From positions 62,001-126,000 of the forward strand of contig NZ_WUMO01000012.1 of the NCBI RefSeq assembly GCF_009826975.1: 64,000 nt of DNA, read 5' to 3'. How positions within the stretch are numbered: the stretch's first letter is position 1; every line of letters starts with the position of its first letter. The notes beneath the pieces were generated by a model, which was given only the letters and a program-made list of their open reading frames with translations, searched no databases and was not told the DNA's origin. Positions 25,452 to 34,300 of the stretch are shown piece after piece. Source of the stretch: Flavobacterium sp. HBTb2-11-1 (GTDB lineage Bacteria > Bacteroidota > Bacteroidia > Flavobacteriales > Flavobacteriaceae). A program made the translations under genes and the position numbers.

Positions 25452-25784
25452 ATGAAAGTAGATCAAAAAGGACATACTGTTACGATTAAAGATACGCAAG
25501 GAGATGTAAATGCTTTCTTGGAAAAAGTAACGCAACAATTTAAAACCTTTGAAAAACAGAATATTATAATCGATTTATCATCAGATTCTAATATTTCTGA
25601 AAATGATTTAAAAGCTTTTTTACCGCTTTCTAAAGTTCAGAAAAAAGCCAAAAAATCGTTTGTAATTGTAGCAACTGACCTTGATTTTAATGCTATTTCA
25701 GATAAATTGGTGGTAGTGCCTTCTCTTTTGGAAGCTCACGATATTATCGAAATGGAAGAAATAGAAAGAGACTTAGGGTTTTAA
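25452..25784 (+). CDS. small STAS-like protein upstream of RNase Z
   Basis: A 110-residue cytoplasmic protein. The pattern of strands and helices (KVDQKGHTVTIKDTQGD, FEKQNIIIDLSSDSNI, KSFVIVATDLDFNAISDKLVVVPSLLEAHDIIEME) looks like a STAS/anti-sigma-factor-antagonist fold. It lacks an obvious serine phosphorylation motif. It lies 82 bp upstream of rnz in the same direction; in Bacteroidota genomes such proteins are often mislabelled as ribonuclease Z because of this linkage. The true function is unknown. Confidence 0.8.
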   Translation: MKVDQKGHTVTIKDTQGDVNAFLEKVTQQFKTFEKQNIIIDLSSDSNISENDLKAFLPLSKVQKKAKKSFVIVATDLDFNAISDKLVVVPSLLEAHDIIEMEEIERDLGF

Positions 25785-25866
25785 TTGTAGATTTTAGAGT
25801 TCAGATTTTAGATTTTGAATGTTGAAGTCTAAAAAACAATCTAAAATCTAAAATCAACAATCTAAA

Positions 25867-26772
25867 ATGAAGTTAACTATACTTGGCTGTTATGCCGCAA
25901 CTCCCAGAACACTTACTAATCCGACTTCGCAGGTTTTAGAAATAAAGAATCGTTTGTTTTTAATTGACTGTGGCGAAGGAACTCAGGTACAGCTTCGAAA
26001 AAATAAGATTAAATTTTCCAAAATCAATCACATTTTTATCTCGCATCTTCACGGCGATCATTTGTTTGGATTAATTGGAACGATTTCTACTTTTTCACTT
26101 TTAGGACGAACTACAGATTTGCATATTTATGGTCCGAAAGGGATAAAAGAATTGATTTTAATTCAATTAAAACTCACTGAATCTTGGACCACTTATTCTT
26201 TGTTTTTTCACGAATTAGAATCTAATCAAAGTGAAGTTATTTTTGAAGACAAGAAGGTTATTGTAAAAACGATTCCGCTAAAACATCGTGTTTATACAAA
26301 TGGCTATCTTTTTCAAGAAAAACCAGATGAGAGAAAGTTAGACGTCGAAGCAGTTCAGCGTTATAATATTCATGTGGCGTATTATCAGAAAATAAAAAAT
26401 GGCGGAGATATTACGCTTGACGATGGAACAGTAGTAGAGAACGAAAAACTTACTTTCGATCCGCCACCAGCAAAAAGTTATGCTTTTTGTTCAGACACGG
26501 TTTATAACGAAGAGATAATTCCGATTATACAGAACACAGATATTTTGTATCACGAATCGACATTTTTGGAATCTGAAGCTAGATTGGCAGAAAAAACACT
26601 GCATTCGACAGCAAAAGAAGCCGCAAATATTGCTTTAAAAGCTAATGTAAAGCAATTGATTTTAGGTCACTATTCAACACGATATGATGGAATAGAGCCT
26701 TTTAAGGAAGAAGCTGAGGAAGTTTTTCCAAATGTTCTATTAGGAGATGATGGGGTGAGTTTTGAGTTTTAA
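25867..26772 (+). CDS. rnz: ribonuclease Z
   Basis: Endonuclease that matures the 3' ends of tRNA precursors, 301 residues, a metallo-beta-lactamase fold. The zinc motif HLHGDH is clear (H60, H62, D64, H65). Other conserved parts are FLIDCGEGTQVQLRK, LKHRVYTNGYLF, YAFCSDTVYNEEI (aspartate ligand), HESTF and LGHYSTRY (distal histidine). The size and the GEGTQ motif identify the short RNase Z form. It is cotranscribed, or nearly so, with the STAS-like gene. Confidence 0.95.
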   Translation: MKLTILGCYAATPRTLTNPTSQVLEIKNRLFLIDCGEGTQVQLRKNKIKFSKINHIFISHLHGDHLFGLIGTISTFSLLGRTTDLHIYGPKGIKELILIQLKLTESWTTYSLFFHELESNQSEVIFEDKKVIVKTIPLKHRVYTNGYLFQEKPDERKLDVEAVQRYNIHVAYYQKIKNGGDITLDDGTVVENEKLTFDPPPAKSYAFCSDTVYNEEIIPIIQNTDILYHESTFLESEARLAEKTLHSTAKEAANIALKANVKQLILGHYSTRYDGIEPFKEEAEEVFPNVLLGDDGVSFEF

Positions 26773-26832
26773 AAAAAGATGCTAAGATACTAAGGTTTTA
26801 AGATGCTAAGTTTATTATTGGAATTAGAAAGG

Positions 26833-26860
26833 CTTCGACTCCGCTCAACCTGACAAACTT
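26833..26860. repeat. half copy of the CTTCGACTCCGCTCA repeat
   Basis: This stretch matches the right arm at 25341-25364, including the adjoining TGACAAACTTGAAAC. It has no matching left arm here. Neighbouring DNA (26775-26815) contains the tandem-like words aagatgctaagatactaagg and aagatgctaag. Confidence 0.6.
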
Positions 26861-26911
26861 GAAACCTGAAAAAAAATAAAATCTAAAGTCAATAATCTAA
26901 AATAATAAATC

Positions 26912-27556
26912 ATGAACGATTTAAGTAATTATAGAAAATCTTACGAGAAAAGCGAATTATTAGAAACTAATATTCCTGAGGATCCGATTAATCTTTTTAA
27001 CAGATGGTTTCATGAAGTGGAAGATTTTGGCGGAAGCGGAGAGGTAAATGCTATGACGGTTTCGACGATTGGATTGGATGGTTTTCCGAAATCGCGTGTG
27101 GTTTTATTGAAGAAATTCTCTGAAGAAGGATTTATATTTTACACCAATTATAATTCGGAAAAAGGAAAAGCGATAGAAGCAAATCCAAACATTTGTCTGT
27201 CTTTTTTTTGGCAGGAAATGGAACGCCAAGTTATTATTAAAGGGATTGCTCAAAAAACCTCTGAAATTATTTCAGACAATTATTTTGATTCACGTCCAGA
27301 TGGAAGTAAGCTTGGAGCAATTGTTTCTCATCAGAGCGAAGTGATTCCGTCGAGAACTTTTTTAGAGGAAAACTTAAAAAAACTAGAAGCTGAGTTCGAA
27401 GGAAAGCCAATTCCTAGACCTGAAAACTGGGGAGGATATATTGTGACTCCACTTCAAGTTGAATTTTGGCAGGGAAGACCAAATCGACTTCATGATAGAA
27501 TTCGTTATACTAGCCAGTCAGATTTTTCTTGGAAGATTGAAAGATTATCTTCATAA
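26912..27556 (+). CDS. pdxH: pyridoxamine 5'-phosphate oxidase
   Basis: FMN-dependent oxidase that makes pyridoxal 5'-phosphate from pyridoxine or pyridoxamine phosphate, 214 residues, the usual length. Conserved features are MTVSTIGLDGFPKSRVVLLK, GFIFYTNYNSEKGKAI (FMN binding), LSFFWQEMERQVIIKG, and the C-terminal signature VEFWQGRPNRLHDRIRY. The protein ends WKIERLSS, similar to the family's normal WxxxRLxP end, with serine in place of proline. It stands between rnz and a CAP-domain lipoprotein in the same direction. Confidence 0.96.
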   Translation: MNDLSNYRKSYEKSELLETNIPEDPINLFNRWFHEVEDFGGSGEVNAMTVSTIGLDGFPKSRVVLLKKFSEEGFIFYTNYNSEKGKAIEANPNICLSFFWQEMERQVIIKGIAQKTSEIISDNYFDSRPDGSKLGAIVSHQSEVIPSRTFLEENLKKLEAEFEGKPIPRPENWGGYIVTPLQVEFWQGRPNRLHDRIRYTSQSDFSWKIERLSS

Positions 27557-27615
27557 AAGTATTTTTACGTAGGAATTTTATAGGTAAAAATATAAAATAA
27601 GTGCATTTCATCGAT

Positions 27616-27623
27616 TATTTTTG
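27616..27623 (+). promoter_or_regulatory. TAnnTTTG -7 box of the CAP-domain gene
   Basis: TATTTTTG in the 173-bp gap after pdxH. It is about 118 bp upstream of the likely ATG, so the transcript would have a leader of about 110 nt. Confidence 0.45.
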
Positions 27624-27741
27624 CACTTTAACGGTAAATTGAATACGTTTGGAATACAATAAAGCAAACGATATTTATTCAAAAATAAATTTAAAGGATT
27701 TGCCCCAACATTTACTTTAAACCGCTACCATGCTGATGATT

Positions 27742-28248
27742 ATGAAAAAGATTACGCGCACCATGTTGTTCATTGCGATTTTAGTCGCAATGAACGCATG
27801 TTCTGCTGACGCTGCCGAAGCAAGCTTGGATACTCCTAGTCCAACAGAAACGCTTGTTGCAAATTACACATACAATGATACCGAAATAGAAACGATGAGG
27901 CTGATAAACGAATACCGTGTGAGTATTGGTTTAAATGCTTTGGAAAGGGTGAATCATATATCTTTTAAATGCGAAGAGCATAACAAATATATGATTGAGA
28001 ATAATGTTGTGAATCATAATGATTTTGCGGCTAGATCTAGTAATATGACTAGTGTATTAGGAGCAAAGAAAGTAGGAGAGAATGTTGCCTACAATTATAA
28101 AACTCCGGAGGCAGCTGTAAGAGCTTGGCTTGACAGTCCTGGCCACAAAGAAAATATTGAAGGAGATTTTACTCATTTTGGATTGTCTGTAACGACAGAT
28201 CCTGCTACGGGAAAAAAATATTACACTAACATTTTTGTTAAGCTTTAA
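27742..28248 (+). CDS. CAP/SCP-domain lipoprotein
   Basis: Exported lipoprotein with a CAP (SCP/PR-1, YkwD-like) domain, 168 residues from the ATG of MKKITRTMLFIAIL (a start four codons earlier at 27730 is also possible). The lipobox AMNAC follows a short hydrophobic signal. The CAP domain covers about residues 45-168: MRLINEYRVSIGLNAL, HNKYMIENNVVNHNDFAAR, GENVAYNYKTPEAAVRAWLDSPGHKENI and YTNIFVK. The histidine/glutamate set that lines the CAP cavity (H in NH, E in GENVA, H in PGHKENI) is present. The role is unknown; CAP proteins in bacteria are often secreted envelope proteins. Confidence 0.88.
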   Translation: MKKITRTMLFIAILVAMNACSADAAEASLDTPSPTETLVANYTYNDTEIETMRLINEYRVSIGLNALERVNHISFKCEEHNKYMIENNVVNHNDFAARSSNMTSVLGAKKVGENVAYNYKTPEAAVRAWLDSPGHKENIEGDFTHFGLSVTTDPATGKKYYTNIFVKL

Positions 28249-28276
28249 AGATTTATTGAACAGGTTGGTTTTTTAG

Positions 28277-28313
28277 AAGTCGTTGTGATTCATAGAATTG
28301 CAACGACTTTTTA
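28277..28313 (+). terminator. terminator after CAP-domain gene
   Basis: AAGTCGTTG (28277-28285) pairs with CAACGACTT (28301-28309), followed by TTTT. It lies 28 bp after the stop. Confidence 0.65.
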
Positions 28314-28315
28314 AA

Positions 28316-28348
28316 TTAAAAAAAGCTGCTTAAAAGCAGCTTTTTTTT
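28316..28348. terminator. bidirectional terminator between convergent genes
   Basis: AAAAGCTGCTT (28321-28331) and AAGCAGCTTTT (28334-28344) form a perfect 11-bp stem with a two-base loop. A-residues precede it and T-residues follow, so it can serve both the plus-strand CAP gene and the minus-strand OmpA-family gene. Confidence 0.85.
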
Positions 28349-28364
28349 CGGTCTATTGTTAAGA

Positions 28365-30308
28365 TTATAAAGCAGTGATAATAAATTCACTTCGTCTGTT
28401 GGCCTGATGTTCTTCTTCGGTACATGGAACGCCATCTGCGCATTTATTTACAAGTTCTGTTTCGCCATATCCTCTTCCAGTTAATCGGTTTGGCGCAATT
28501 CCGTTTTTAACAAGCCATTGAATAGTTGATTTTGCTCTTCGGTCAGATAAAGCTTCGTTGTATTGGTGAGAAGCTCTACTGTCTGTGTGCGAACGAATGT
28601 CTAGTTTCATATTAGGATAGTCGTTCAGAACCGCTAGTATTTTTTCTAAATCCAATGCAGCTTCGGTTCTAATATTTGATTTATCCAAATCGAAATAAAT
28701 CATTTTAATGCCGAAACATTTTCCTAAATCATCACCCACAGTAACTTTGCAGGTAGCTTTTTCCAATGCAATTGGCAAGTTTGTTTTACCGCTTGTTTTT
28801 TCAATGGTAACACTTAATTCTCTGGTTGTGTATTCTGGTTTTTCAGCTCTTACATAATAGGTTTTTCCGCAATCTACAGCAAAGGAGTAAAGTCCAGCAC
28901 CATCTGCAACAGCGGAGTTTTTGAGATTCATCTGATCATCGTACAAAGTAACTTTTGCTCCAGGCAGCACGGCACCGGTTTCAGCATCTGTTATAGCGCC
29001 ATACAATTCCTGAACACATCTGAGCCTTTTAGTTTCTAGAAATTTGTAAATATCATCAGAACCCTGTCCGCCCTCTTTGTTGGAACTGAAAAAGCCTCTT
29101 CTTGTTTCGGGATCAATGATGTACGCAAAATCATCTTTTGGCGAATTGACATCTGCTCCCACATTTTGGATATTGCTAACTTTTCCGCTATTGTCGATAT
29201 CGCCAACAAAAACATCCAAACCTCCCAAACCTGGATGCCCGTCAGATGCAAAATAAATCTCATTTTCGCTGGTCAGATAAGGATATGTTTCTTTCCCTTC
29301 CGTATTAATGCTATTTCCGAGATTTTCTGGCGGTCCATAACCTCCATTTGGATTGATACTGACTTTATATATGTCTGACTCTCCAATTGATCCAGGCATA
29401 TCAGAAGCAAAATACAGTGTTTTTTCATCTGGACTAAGAGCTGGGTGAGCCGTACTGTAATTATTACTGTTGAAAGGTAGCTCTGTAATATTGGTCCATT
29501 TATTATCTTTTCCCAGCTCTGCTTTGTAAAGTTTTATTAAGGTAACTTTGTTTTCGTCTTTTCCTTTTTTTCCATCAATATAATTGTTCCTGGTAAAATA
29601 GACCGTTTTTCCGTCTTTTGTAAAAACAGGAGACGCTTCATGAAATTTGGTATTAATAGCTGATTTAAATTTATTTACTTTCGATGTGCTTCCTGTTGCA
29701 GGATCTAGATCAGCGTTATAAATATTGGTGAAATATTCTCCCGTCCATTTGTGTTTGCGTTTTGTGAAATTTCCCGTATCTCGCGCTGAAGCAAAATATA
29801 TTTTGTTGTTGTAAATAAATGATCCGTAATCTGAGTACCTACTATTTATACCCGCGTCTTCTATCTGGTACCTCCCAGAATTTGCTTTAATCTGATCCAA
29901 GTAGTTTACATCTTCTTTGTAAAGTTTTCCTCTGCTGTCATTTTTGGAGAGAGCATTAAACTCATCCAGAAGCTTATTGGCTTTGTTGAGGTCACCAGTA
30001 GATTTTAAAGATTGCGCATATCTAAAATAGTATTCTGGTTCAACATTTGTGTTCATTGCAAATAATTCGCCATACCATTTCGCTGCATTTTGAAAATCTG
30101 AATTGAAGTAATAGGCATTTCCCAGTTTTTTAAACATGTCTTCAGATTTGTAGCCTTTTGCAGCAACTTTTTCATAGGTTTTGATTGCATCTATGTAAGC
30201 ATAGCCATCATACTTTTTGTCAGCATTATTTATTTTTGACTGCTGTGCATAGCTGTTAAATGAAAAAGCACCTATAATTGTAATTAAAAGTAGTGTATAG
30301 TTTTTCAT
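28365..30308 (-). CDS. PorE-like OmpA-family protein with TPR and PD40 repeats
   Basis: Periplasmic/outer-membrane-associated protein of 647 residues. Order of parts: signal peptide (ends SYAQ, residue 22), TPR-like helices (about 25-135), WD40-like PD40 beta-propeller (about 165-425, with FHEASPVFTKDGKTVYFTRN and STAHPALSPDEKTLYFASD), a carboxypeptidase-regulatory beta domain (about 440-520, LYGAITDAETGAVLPGAKVT), and an OmpA C-terminal peptidoglycan-binding domain (about 530-647, MIYFDLDKSNIR, RSHTDSRASHQYNEALSDRRA). This is the domain order of PorE of the type IX secretion system. It is the last gene of the adhesin-PorP-PorE-like cluster and probably anchors the exported adhesin machinery to peptidoglycan. 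It is likely a paralogue dedicated to this adhesin. Confidence 0.92.
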   Translation of the reverse strand: MKNYTLLLITIIGAFSFNSYAQQSKINNADKKYDGYAYIDAIKTYEKVAAKGYKSEDMFKKLGNAYYFNSDFQNAAKWYGELFAMNTNVEPEYYFRYAQSLKSTGDLNKANKLLDEFNALSKNDSRGKLYKEDVNYLDQIKANSGRYQIEDAGINSRYSDYGSFIYNNKIYFASARDTGNFTKRKHKWTGEYFTNIYNADLDPATGSTSKVNKFKSAINTKFHEASPVFTKDGKTVYFTRNNYIDGKKGKDENKVTLIKLYKAELGKDNKWTNITELPFNSNNYSTAHPALSPDEKTLYFASDMPGSIGESDIYKVSINPNGGYGPPENLGNSINTEGKETYPYLTSENEIYFASDGHPGLGGLDVFVGDIDNSGKVSNIQNVGADVNSPKDDFAYIIDPETRRGFFSSNKEGGQGSDDIYKFLETKRLRCVQELYGAITDAETGAVLPGAKVTLYDDQMNLKNSAVADGAGLYSFAVDCGKTYYVRAEKPEYTTRELSVTIEKTSGKTNLPIALEKATCKVTVGDDLGKCFGIKMIYFDLDKSNIRTEAALDLEKILAVLNDYPNMKLDIRSHTDSRASHQYNEALSDRRAKSTIQWLVKNGIAPNRLTGRGYGETELVNKCADGVPCTEEEHQANRRSEFIITAL

Positions 30309-30320
30309 GATACCTAATTT

Positions 30321-31238
30321 TTAGAAGAAACGAGGAGTTGTCATTTTACCTTTGTTTGAGAAGAATTCATAGCGAAGGAAAATTTCGTGTGATCCTGAAT
30401 TATAATTGTTTAAGTTGGAAGTTTCTCTATCATACCCATAACCTAAATAAAGTCCGTCTGTGATTTGAAATCCAACCATAGCGCTTAGAGAAGCACTCCA
30501 TCTATAGGCTGCACCCAGCATAAATTTATCGTAAAACATAAAGTTGGCTGAAAGGTCTACTTGAAGCGGTGCGCCCTGAACCATTTTGGTTAAAACAGCT
30601 GGTTTAAATTTTACATATTCGTATTTGTCAAGATTGAATACATAACCTGCAATTAAATAATAATTGATTTTGTCTTTATAAATTGCCACGTCATTGTCGT
30701 CGTAACGATTTGTTTCAATAAAATTTGGAACAGACAAACCAATATATGCTTTATCAGAATGCCAGTAGACTCCAGCTCCAACATTTGGACTGAATTTATT
30801 GTTTAAATCCTGAAATTGAGGATCTCCCTGATCAGCAGGATTTAATTTATTTACATCTAAATTGAAGATATTTGCAGTTCCTTTAATACCAAATGAAAGT
30901 TTGAAATCGGCAGATGTCTGAACTGTATAAGAGACATCGACTGAGATATTATTCTCATTGGTAGGACCAATTTTGTCATTTACTAATGAAGCGCCTACAC
31001 CTAGTTTGCTATTATTTATAGGAGAGTTAACTGAAAAAGTGCTTGTTTCTGGTGCTCCGTCTAGACCTACCCATTGGGTGCGGTAAAGGCCAAAAACACT
31101 AAGTGCTCCACGAGAACCTGCATAGGCAGGATTTATATTTATTGTGTTATACATATATTGCGTATACTGTGCATCTTGCTGTGAATACCCTGAACATGTA
31201 ACTAACAGAATGACGAAGAAAAATAATTTTGTTCTCAT
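30321..31238 (-). CDS. PorP/SprF-family type IX secretion outer-membrane protein
   Basis: Outer-membrane beta-barrel protein of 305 residues in the PorP/SprF family. Signal peptide MRTKLFFFVILLVTCSGYSQ is followed by the family hallmark QDAQYTQYMYNTININPAYAGSRG and repeated amphipathic strands. Such proteins pair with very large type-B-CTD substrates (as SprF with SprB) and help export or anchor them to the cell surface. It lies 12 bp upstream of the PorE-like gene and 116 bp downstream of the giant adhesin, all on one strand. Its assignment as the adhesin's partner rests on this arrangement. Confidence 0.94.
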   Translation of the reverse strand: MRTKLFFFVILLVTCSGYSQQDAQYTQYMYNTININPAYAGSRGALSVFGLYRTQWVGLDGAPETSTFSVNSPINNSKLGVGASLVNDKIGPTNENNISVDVSYTVQTSADFKLSFGIKGTANIFNLDVNKLNPADQGDPQFQDLNNKFSPNVGAGVYWHSDKAYIGLSVPNFIETNRYDDNDVAIYKDKINYYLIAGYVFNLDKYEYVKFKPAVLTKMVQGAPLQVDLSANFMFYDKFMLGAAYRWSASLSAMVGFQITDGLYLGYGYDRETSNLNNYNSGSHEIFLRYEFFSNKGKMTTPRFF

Positions 31239-31316
31239 AGTAGATTTTATTAATTTAATAATTACTATTGATTTTTAAAACATTGAAATTCAATGTGTTC
31301 TTAATCTGAGTTTTTT

Positions 31317-31348
31317 AAATACGCTGTAAAAGTCTTTACAGCATATTT
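31317..31348 (-). other. intercistronic hairpin between adhesin and porP-like gene
   Basis: AAATA-c-GCTGTAAA and TTTACAGC-a-TATTT form a 13-bp stem with one mismatch and a 4-nt loop. No T-run follows in the minus direction, so it is more likely a processing or partial-attenuation site than a full terminator. A separate 17-bp palindrome ACATTGAAATTCAATGT lies at 31280-31296. Confidence 0.5.
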
Positions 31349-31354
31349 ATTATA

Positions 31355-34300
31355 CTACTTAGATAGATATAGATATCCGTCTAATTTATGATCTTGAACA
31401 TTGTTGTTTCCATCCAGAGATTTATAAGTTATAATGTAAAAATAAGTTCCAGTTGGTAGTCCATCAGATTGCTTAACAGTTGTTCTTCCTCTCGAAGTTC
31501 CATCAAAAGCATTCGTTGTATTATTGTAGTTTGTAGTTTCAAATACTAAAACTCCCCAGCGATTATATATTTCTACAGTATTGCTTGGATAACAAGTTGT
31601 TTCGTCAATATTGTCAATTTTGAAGAAATCGTTTATGTTATCGCCATTTGGAGAAAAAGCATTATGTACTAACACATTACCACAAGCTAAGACTTTACAA
31701 TCGTCATTGATTTCCATGTTTAAAACTATGCTTCTCGGACATCTTTCGTCAGCTATTATATATTCAAAAGCATAATTGCCTAATGCTAAACCGAACGGAT
31801 TAAGGACACTTCCCTGAAGTGCATTAGTATTGTTTCGATCTTGCCAAACTCCTGTCAATGGGCTTCCTTCAGGAAGCAGGCTGTTCAAGTTAAGCAATGT
31901 CGAATCATCTGTACATGCTGTTCCGCTTACTTCTACAACACCATTTGGAACCACTATGATCGTTACAGTGGCAGAATCACAATTTTGAGAACTTAATTTG
32001 TCACAGATTGTATAGTTGTAAATATAAGTGCCCGCAGGTGTCAAGCTGGATACATTTACATTTCCAGAGCCATCAACACTAATGTGTGGATCTGTTTTTG
32101 TATTATTTCCTTCTGCAATAAGAGTAAAGTTTACCAAATCTATTGTGATTGGGCTTGTTCCTTTTAAGTCATTGCTTAATAGATTACCTACTAGTCCAAA
32201 AGAGTTGCATCCTATATTACTGTAAGTATCATCATTTGCAATTAGTGGAGAAATTACAATAACAGTCACGATAGCAGTATCACAATTTCCAAAATCGGCT
32301 TTTTCGCAAATTTGGTATGTTAATGTATAAGTGCCGCCAGGTGTATTTGCTGCGACGTTTATTGTTCCGTCAGGAGCTATCGTTATTGATCCTGTTGGAT
32401 CAGCAACTGTTGTTGTTAAGGTTACATCATTGATGTTTACCGCTGAACCATTTAAGGTATCGTTGGTTAAAACATTGCCTACTGTAGTTTGTCCTGAGTT
32501 TCCTATTATTGGTGCGGGATTGTCATCGTTTGCCACTATAGCAAATGTTGGTCTCGCAGTACAAAAAGGATCAGCAGGAGGATAGCTAACTGTGATAGTC
32601 TGACTCGGATTTAGAGTGAAAGTTACATTTGTAGTTGGACGCAATTTTTCAAATCCGTCAGCACCTTCGATCCATCTGTTGTTTTCAAAAATCCAGCCTG
32701 GCCAGTCAATTCCTTTGCCTTGGTCATCTATTACAGCTCCTGGCCATAATACACGGCCGCTTAATGGCAGATTGTTCATTGTGGTTACCACATTGTTGTT
32801 ACTGTCTGCCCAAGCAAGGGTTACGCCATTTACAGGAGTGAAGTTCACAGGTGTTACAACATAATCTATGTAAGGAACGTCGTTTACGCATATTGATGTT
32901 GCTGTAACAGTCATAACAGGAGCTTCTATTGTGATGGTAACAGTTGCAGTGTCGCAGTTATCTGTCTGATCTGCTTCGCAGATTTGATATATCATTGTTA
33001 ATGTTCCAACTGGAGCATTTGGCAATACATCAACAGAACCGTCAGCATTTAATTGTAAAAACTCGTTTGGTGTTACAGTTGTAATAATAACATCAGATGC
33101 TGTTATGGCATTTCCTTCTAAGGTATCATTCGGCAATACATTAAGTACATTGGTTGTAGTGTGATTTACACCTGCAATTGGGCCAGCGCTATCATCATTA
33201 GCAACAATATCTTTGTATTCTTTACAGCTTACGCCGAAATCTATATTTAAATGGATCAAATCTTCTGGTGAAACTGTTACGACATAATTGCTATCTGTTG
33301 TGGTTTTACACACGGTGTGCAATTGTGCTTTATTTGTTTTACCCGCAATGTTTTTAGCAGACATTGAAGGGATAACTTTTACTAAACCAGTAAATCCAAA
33401 GTTTGCTGCTACAGTATCGAAATTTGCATCTCTAACTAATTTTACGGTATATTGTCCGTAAGGATTTGCTATTTCTGGACGATCTCTCCAATATCCCGCA
33501 ATCCCCACAATAACTTCTTTGTGATATCCGTTAGGTCCATCAACAATTACATTAGGGCTAAGTGCGTTTCCAAAACCACCGGCATTTAATTCCCCAATAT
33601 TTTGAGGACCAGCATAGCTTCCGTCTCCGTTAAGATCTATCCATTCCCATTGGCTGTAGTCAATAGCTCCATTTGAATCTGGAATGTTTTTGGTAACAGC
33701 GCCATCATTATTGGCATCGTACCATTCATCTTGAATTCCGTTGCTATTAGTGTCATACCAAACATAATCTCCAAGAATAGGAAGTTTAGAAGTTCCATAT
33801 TCGAAGTTATGCACTTGGAAGGCACATTCTTCTAGAGTGGTAAAGAATAAGCTAGAATCAACTGGGAATAATTGGTATGCATTATTTAAATTAGCGTCTT
33901 GTACTTGTACCAAATAACTTCCGGCAGGCATCCCTGTGAAACTGTACATTCCGTCTGCACCTGTAATACGCATTTGTATTGCTCCTGTAGTGGTTCCCTG
34001 CGGGATCAATGTTACAGGTACATTTGCAAGAGGAGTGTTAGTGTCAACATTGATGATTTGTCCAGATATTTTAACTCTATAATTTGGTTCTGTAATCACA
34101 ACTGTTGCAGTAGCTGTACAAGTTTCATTTTCAGTATTTACTGAAGATGTCGCAGTAAGCGTATAGGTTCCAGCTGGTAGATTAGTATTTCCTACTACTT
34201 CATTATTTTGATTGGTAATAACTACAGTAGCTCCAGCGCTGCTTGTAACTGCAATTGAACCGTCGCTTTCTCCTTGGCAGCTTACATTTGTAGCAATACC